Origin: Carnegiea gigantea
Lineage: Eukaryota; Streptophyta; Magnoliopsida; Caryophyllales; Cactaceae
Length of the DNA: 64,000 nucleotides
Reading direction: 5' to 3'
Assembly: GCA_029747015.1 (NCBI GenBank)
Contig: JAKOGI010000001.1
Coordinates: 1,941,001 to 2,005,000 of the forward strand
The translations under genes were made by a program, and so were the position numbers. Position 1 is the stretch's first letter. The number at the start of each line of letters is the position of its first letter. The notes under the pieces are model-generated. The model saw only the letters and a list, made by a program, of their open reading frames with translations. It searched no databases and had not been told where the DNA came from. Below, piece after piece: positions 58,401 through 64,000 of the stretch.

Positions 58401-59967
58401 TGCGATCCCCCTCGCGTTTTCCCCACCACTCGTCCTAGCGAGGTGTAGTTCGGGTACATTCAGTACCTGACCTGGTATACTCGTTCTCACTCTTCTCCCC
58501 CTTCTTTTTATTTTTCTTTTCTTTCTTTTTGTTTTTGTTTAGTTGTGAATATTAGGATTGTGTTTTTGTTGGTGATCATCTGGTGGTGAAATTTGGATGT
58601 TGTTGAGCCGTTGTTGGCTATGATCACCATTTTTGTGTCTTTGTAGATTTTTATTGTGTTGTGATTGGTGGTGTTATTGGATTGGTCTACATTTATTTTT
58701 GGTGTGTTAGTTTGTATTTATGTGTGATCGTGTTGTTGTTTTGGGTGAGAATTGTATTTTTTGGGAGAGTGTATTAGCTTGTGTATATTTTTGTCGATTT
58801 TTGTTTTTCTTGTGTTTGATTTTGTTTTTCTTTATTTTTGTGTGATTGGTGATGACTCACGGCTCCCAATGAGGACATTGTGAGATTTAGGTGTGGGGGT
58901 GGGGTCATCTCCCATTTTTGTACAACTCCCATTTTTGTACAAATTTTCCTTTTCTTTTTGCATTTAGGGGAGTTTTGTACTATTTTGATCAGCCTTGATC
59001 CCTGATACCTTGACTGTTAGCTCGTATATAAGTATAATGTGTATGATAGATATTCATCCCCAATCTGCCGTTTTAGACCTCAGTTCTAACCCCAACAGTC
59101 CATCGTAATTTTGCAATCCAGTCCTGAATTCATGTATTGTCATCATCCTGAATTCTTAGTCTTCCACGATCGACTCTCCATTGTCTACTGCACAGTTCCC
59201 TTTATATGTGCTGGCACCCCCCTTTCTTTTTCCAAAACAAAAGCAAAAACAAACAAATTCAAGCGCTACTGGGTGTATCCCTTTGAGGCGTAATATGAGT
59301 TTGTATTGAAAAAAAATAATAATGGAAAGAAAAGAAAGTGGGGAAGAAAAGAGTTGGAAATGATAAGTACCCCTTTGAGGCATGCGCTACTGAGTGTTAC
59401 CCTTTGAGGCAATACTGCTACTGGGGAAGCCTGCTTTCTATGCTAGCCAATCAAAAAGGTAGCTTGTGTCAATTGCGTGAGATTGAGTTTGGTTTTGGTA
59501 GGCTTAGTTTCAGGGTGATGATACACTTGCACACTAGGCACCGGGATGGATTCAATATTCTCATGCATCGTGGGGTGAAAAGCTGATGTCTGGATGCCAT
59601 TCTTTGGGATGATGTGTCCTGAAATGTATATAATGCCTGTGTACAGACTGATATTTGAGCTACTAGGTGGTTTTGGTTGATTCGATTGTGTACAGTTTAT
59701 CCCTATGTATATATTGTGTTTTGCTACTTTTATTTTTCGATTTTTTGTTTCTCTTTTCTTTGTTATTTTCCTTTTTGTGATTTTGTGGGTATATCTTCTG
59801 CAAATCCTCACGAGACCTTACTCGTCCACTTGGGGTAACCAAGGGGTTTAAAGGGCTTATTGCATATGCTAAATGCAATCGCGATTCCTGCGAAAGTGAG
59901 TTAGGTTTCTAGATTAGTTTTCTTTTGTTTTGCTCGAGGACGAGTAAAAGATAGGTGTGGGGGCATT
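58401..59967 (+). other. Non-coding 3' half of internal region 2
   Basis: Same layout as copy 1: T/G-rich stretch, internal GGTGTGGGGGTGGGG, three CCCTTTGAGGC words (around 59278, 59371 and 59401), hairpin 59928-59949, and polypurine tract GATAGGTGTGGGGGCATT ending at 59967. Confidence 0.75.
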
Positions 59968-61376
59968 TGTTAGGTGATAATTTGTCGCATTTTACATGCC
60001 ATTTTCACTTAATCTTAGCTCGTATAATAACATAATCTTTAGAGTTTTTTCTTGTTTTATTAAATATTCTTTGAGATTTTTAATTGTTTTGTTTATTCTT
60101 GCAGGCAATAAGTTGAACCAAGCAAATGTCGCGAAAAAGGGCAGAAAAGGATCAAAACAGGCGAAAAGGCGGAAAAACGGGAGCCAGCCGGGGCAGCCGG
60201 CCAGCAAGGTGGCACGGCCACCCCGTGCCACGTGGCACGGCTGTGCCACATGGCACGGTGCAGCCGTGCCACATAGGCACGGTCGTGCCTCCCCTGGTTT
60301 CCTTCGGTTATTCGCGGCCCGCCTTGTCTTCTATTTAATCCTCTTTTCTCGACGTTGTTCGGGGCCTCTCTCTTCTACTTTTCTAGGTTAGTTTAGGTTA
60401 GATTTATCCAATAAAAACCCCAATAGGAGGATTAGATTAGGATTGTAGTTGGTATTTTGGGATTCAAGTTTATGGATTTCAAGTTCTACAATCAATTCAA
60501 GCATAAGTTTCCCTCTTCTTTCTCTTTTTATTTCATCGGTGTTCTTATTTATATTTTGTTGTTTTAATTCTTGTAATTGCTTTGTTTGGTTTATATGTTT
60601 AGTTTTTGTCGTTAATTCATGTTATTTAGCTGTTTAGATTCGTTTTATTTCATTGCCTTTGTTTTGTTCTTCATGTTCATGTTCTTATTTGTTAGTTTAG
60701 GTTTTCATGTGTTTGTGATGTTTTGTTGGTAGATTGTGTTGGCTTGGATTGTGATTAGCCTCTTGATGGCTAATTAATCTTGTATTTGGCCTAACCATAC
60801 CCAATCTATGCTTAGAACTTAGAGTTTTCCTTCACACCCGCCAAGTGTTCGATGAAATGCCTGAGATGGTTTTCATCCATATTTTTGGGCGATTGACTTA
60901 TGCTGAGAGGTGAGGTCAATTGGCTAGTGTGGGAGAGGGAATGGCCGAATTCGGGACACGAAAGTACTATCCGAATCGAGCTAGGTCTGGGGTTGCTAGT
61001 TTTGTGGTCTAATTCGACTAACCCCACGAAAGTAGGTGGTTACGCGAGTTAGACTAGCTCATGACCCTTGAGAGAGGGCTTGGTTGGTCTTTGATGATGC
61101 AACCGACCATCTCTAGTTCGTAGTGTGGTTTGGGTAGGTTAGGACTCATCTTGGTTAGTTAGTTTATCCATTGGTAAAATCACAACTCAAAGTCGTTTGT
61201 TTCTGTGTTTATAACGTAGTTTAGTTCCCCCTTTTCACCCTTCGATCCTGCCTAGCTTGAGACGCTTTAGTTAGCTCTGGTAGTTGAAAACACAATTCCT
61301 TGCGGACGACACCCCAAGTACTCAACGATACACCTTGCACTTGGGGTTTATAAATATTAAAACTTTTTCTGCAACA
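59968..61376 (+). repeat. LTR 3 of the array
   Basis: TGTTAGGTGATAATTTG ... CTGCAACA, 1409 bp. GCCACGTGGC lies at 60227-60236. The palindromic GC patch is longer than in LTR 2, with an extra GGCACGG unit at about 60265-60285. The end has a small deletion before GCAACA. Confidence 0.9.
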
Positions 61377-62400
61377 ATATTCTGTTTTAGGCTCGATCAT
61401 TCAGCGAAACGGGGGTATTGACGAAGATATTAACCAACACATAAAAGCGGGTTGGATTAAATGAAAGTACGCTTCAAGTGTGTTGTGTGATAAGAAAATG
61501 CCTGTAGGACTAAAAGGCAAGGTCTACCGCATGGTAGTTCGACTTGCTGTGTTGTATGGTGCGGAGTGTTGGCCTATAAAAAAGATACATGTCCAAAAGT
61601 TAATGGTAGCAGAGATGAGGATGATTAGATGGATTTGTGATTATAAGAGAATGGATAAAATTAGTAATGGAGTAATTAGAGACTTAGTTAAAGTAGCTTC
61701 TATCGAAGATAAGATGAAAGAAACAAGACTCAGATGGTTCGGCCATGTGAAAAGAAGGAGTGTGGATGCTCCAGTGAGGAGATGTGAGAGGATTAACATC
61801 CCCGAAGGGAAAAGAGGAGGGGGCAACCAAAGAAGAGTTTGGACGAGGTAATTAAAGAGGATTTGAAAGTTATCGGGATGACGGAGGACATGGCTCAGGA
61901 TAGGGGACTATGGGGGGATATGATTAAGATCTTAGATCGTAGAGCGGTGGCTTCGTAGTTGTCTTTTGATTGCGGTGGGGTAGGTTTGGTTGTTGTCTTT
62001 CGGTTGTTATGTTTGAATGCAGGTAGTACTTGTAGTTGGGAAGAAACACTGTTTGCATACGTTTGTTGGCTAAGGTATGATACCTTCCTCTACTTTGTTG
62101 TACTAATGTTTATATAGTTACTGGCCCTGATTTATCAGTACTGCTTAGTTCAATTTCGGGATGCTTTTCCTTAATTTTGCTCCATAAAATGTGTTCACAG
62201 AATCTTTCTTCTATAAAATGTTTCCACAAAACCCTTCTCCTATAAAATGTTTTCACAAAATCCTGTTTTGTGGGTTTCTTGAAATCAGCCTCTCAACAGG
62301 CAGTCATGCCAGTTAAGGTAAGGTTACCTACATTTGGATTTTCTCAAACCCCGCGAAAGCAGAACCCACACTGGGAGGTGGTGGTGTTGTTGTATTATCG
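61377..62400 (+). pseudogene. RTE-type LINE, 3' fragment
   Basis: From 61390 the frame reads LGSIIQRNGGIDEDINQ, a stop in place of a Trp codon, then the 123-codon open stretch 61480-61851 with LYGAECWPIKK, VAEMRMIRWICDY and RLRWFGHVKRR. This is the C-terminal end of plant RTE-clade reverse transcriptase. The non-coding tail runs to GGTGGTGGTGTTGTTGT near 62380-62395, the (GTT)-like end typical of these LINEs. The 5' part is absent and the coding frame is degraded. Confidence 0.8.
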
Positions 62401-64000
62401 GATGTTCAATTCATCACAACTTTAATTAAACTTGAATGGATCCAAAAGAATCCGTTAAGATTTCGGATAGTGTTTTTTTTTTCCCGATCAATGGTTGGGT
62501 ATAAATTTAAAAGTTAAAAAATATCCCAAAAAATGTAAGCATCTACTAGATAGAGTTTAGAAGTCATTCCTATCCTTATATTATTGGAATTATAAAAGTA
62601 AAATCGACCCACATTGACACATTAAAAGACCTGGAGCATGTACGCATATAAGTTTGTGAGTCACTCCACTTGTTTGTAATTAATTTTTGGTTGGAATTTC
62701 ATTTAAGCTCATATGCATAATTTTTTTACTTAAGGTCCAAGTTATATGAAATTTAACACCTCTAAATAGTTGGAAACTTTGTTAACTTTACTTTTTAAAT
62801 TGGCTTGAGCATCAGTACCTGACGTGTCGATCATCTTCCTCTTTGGACCCTCTATCTTTTCTTCCTTTTCAAGAACTCGGGTGTTCGACGCAAGGATAAT
62901 GTTACGATGGTTTGTTGAACTTTCAATTGAATTTATATCATTGCTGGAAGATTTTGAATAGCTTCAACTCAAGTTAATTCAAATATGAATTTGCTTGGGG
63001 CAAAATTGATTTGAAAAATTTCCCTGAGGAATAGTATTTATTGTATTCACCAGTAGTAGACTCCAATTGGATCCAAACCCGAATTATATTGTATTATCTT
63101 CGTAACTCATTTGAATCAAATAAATAAATATTAGACAAAACCGCGTCCATAATGTACGTAAGTGACTCTTGAAAGTAGAAAGTAGAGGTTAAAGATCCCT
63201 TTGTGATATGCAAACTTTAGACTAGCTTTGAAAGCAGCTTTAACCTCCACTGTCTGAAATTACTGTGTCTTAAAGTAAAGCTTGAAGGTGCCATTTACTG
63301 CGAAATTAATCTAGAATTGGGCTATACGTCTATCTATATTCCTAAATTATTGAATAAAATCATCTAGCAATTTGGACTTGTACACATTTACAGCAATAGT
63401 GTTACACATAATTTTCTTTCATCGAGGGAGTTGATTCTATTAAGCTTATTACATTGTATCCAACTAATATACGGGATATTTAATCATTTAAATCAAATAT
63501 ATCAAGTAGCCTAGTTCACGGCCGCATTTTTTTGCTCATGAGTAGATTTTTGGATTAGTTAATTATGTAAGATTATTTGCAATAAGGTTAATTAGTAGCA
63601 ACCTAATTTTAGAAGTGTTGTTTTTTATCAAACACTAATTCTACCAAAATTTGATCGTTAAATTTGGGTTGCTGTTGTTTCATATTTTAGGTGGATTATA
63701 ATGTTCAGGAAAGGTTGTGAGATTCCTACTGAATAGGCATCAATTTATTGTATTATATTTTTCTTCGGCTCCTTTGGAGCTTATTAATTATTTTTGAAAA
63801 AAGAAAAAAAAAATCTTGCAAAACAATGCATAAGAAGACCTTATAAATTTTCTTCTTTTTTTTTATTACTTAGATGGGTAACACTCTTACAAATAAGAAA
63901 AGATACTGCCACTACATAGCTTAAGAAGACAACTAATACATCTTATGGACTATGAGTCACAAACAAATAAACTCATATAGCTCGCTAGTCCAATACAAAT
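62401..64000. other. Intergenic, nothing recognised
   Basis: AT-rich sequence with no domain-bearing frame, RNA gene or clear terminal repeat. It may contain the flank of a gene outside the window. Confidence 0.5.

Larger units (their letters stand above)
51159..61376 (+). mobile_element. Tandem LTR-internal-LTR-internal-LTR array of a gag-only Ty3/gypsy-like element
   Basis: Three LTRs (51159-52606, 55603-56997, 59968-61376) alternate with two internal regions of about 2.98 kb. The repeat period is 4444 then 4365 bp. Each internal region opens with a tRNA-Asp primer site, has one gag-like ORF and a long non-coding part, and ends in a hairpin and a polypurine tract. No protease, RT, RNase H or integrase is present, so this resembles the gag-only non-autonomous class (TR-GAG). 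AATAT touches both outer ends but overlaps the TG/CA termini by one base, so no clean 5-bp target duplication can be stated. Confidence 0.87.

Overview
The window is nuclear DNA of a flowering plant, most likely a eudicot. It is AT-rich, its genes carry GT-AG introns, its proteins belong to angiosperm families (a 316-residue annexin, a DUF4057 protein, a VQ-motif protein), and it is full of plant transposable elements. No species can be named from the sequence. No rRNA, tRNA, CRISPR or bacterial-type feature was seen. Only about five host genes are supportable; most of the rest is layered mobile DNA.  Region by region: 1-297 is the right end of a PIF/Harbinger-like MITE. 1032-1557 is a hAT-type MITE. 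1835-3700 (+) is an annexin in five exons. 4467-7192 (-) is a DUF4057-family gene in five exons, tail-to-tail with the annexin. 7450-12358 is MITE debris and AT microsatellites. 12359-15513 is a solo LTR of about 3.15 kb with a perfect 5-bp target duplication, lying inside an older inverted-repeat element. 16276-17248 holds two MITEs. 17267-17932 (-) is a single-exon C2-like gene. 18190-18785 is an intact Harbinger-like MITE. 19646-33393 is a larger, fold-back member of the same MITE family, split by an 11.2-kb Sirevirus-type Ty1/copia retrotransposon (19760-30991, coding on the minus strand). 34782-35967 (-) is a probable small unrecognised gene. 37503-38843 holds a Harbinger-like MITE and a Helitron-like element. 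42788-44032 (-) is a VQ-motif gene with a 5'UTR intron. 45915-46350 is a hAT MITE.  46957-51158 is a decayed minus-strand L1-type LINE carrying two LTR-like insertions, one inside the other. 51159-61376 is a tandem array LTR-internal-LTR-internal-LTR of a gag-only Ty3/gypsy-like retrotransposon. 61377-62400 is the 3' end of an RTE-type LINE. 62400-64000 has nothing recognisable.  The annexin, DUF4057 and VQ genes probably form an old conserved gene neighbourhood that has been stretched by insertions. They are not a pathway or operon. The most unusual structures are the tandem gag-only array with perfect G-box palindromes and a conserved hairpin, and the MITE whose arms have grown into a fold-back of about 2 kb.
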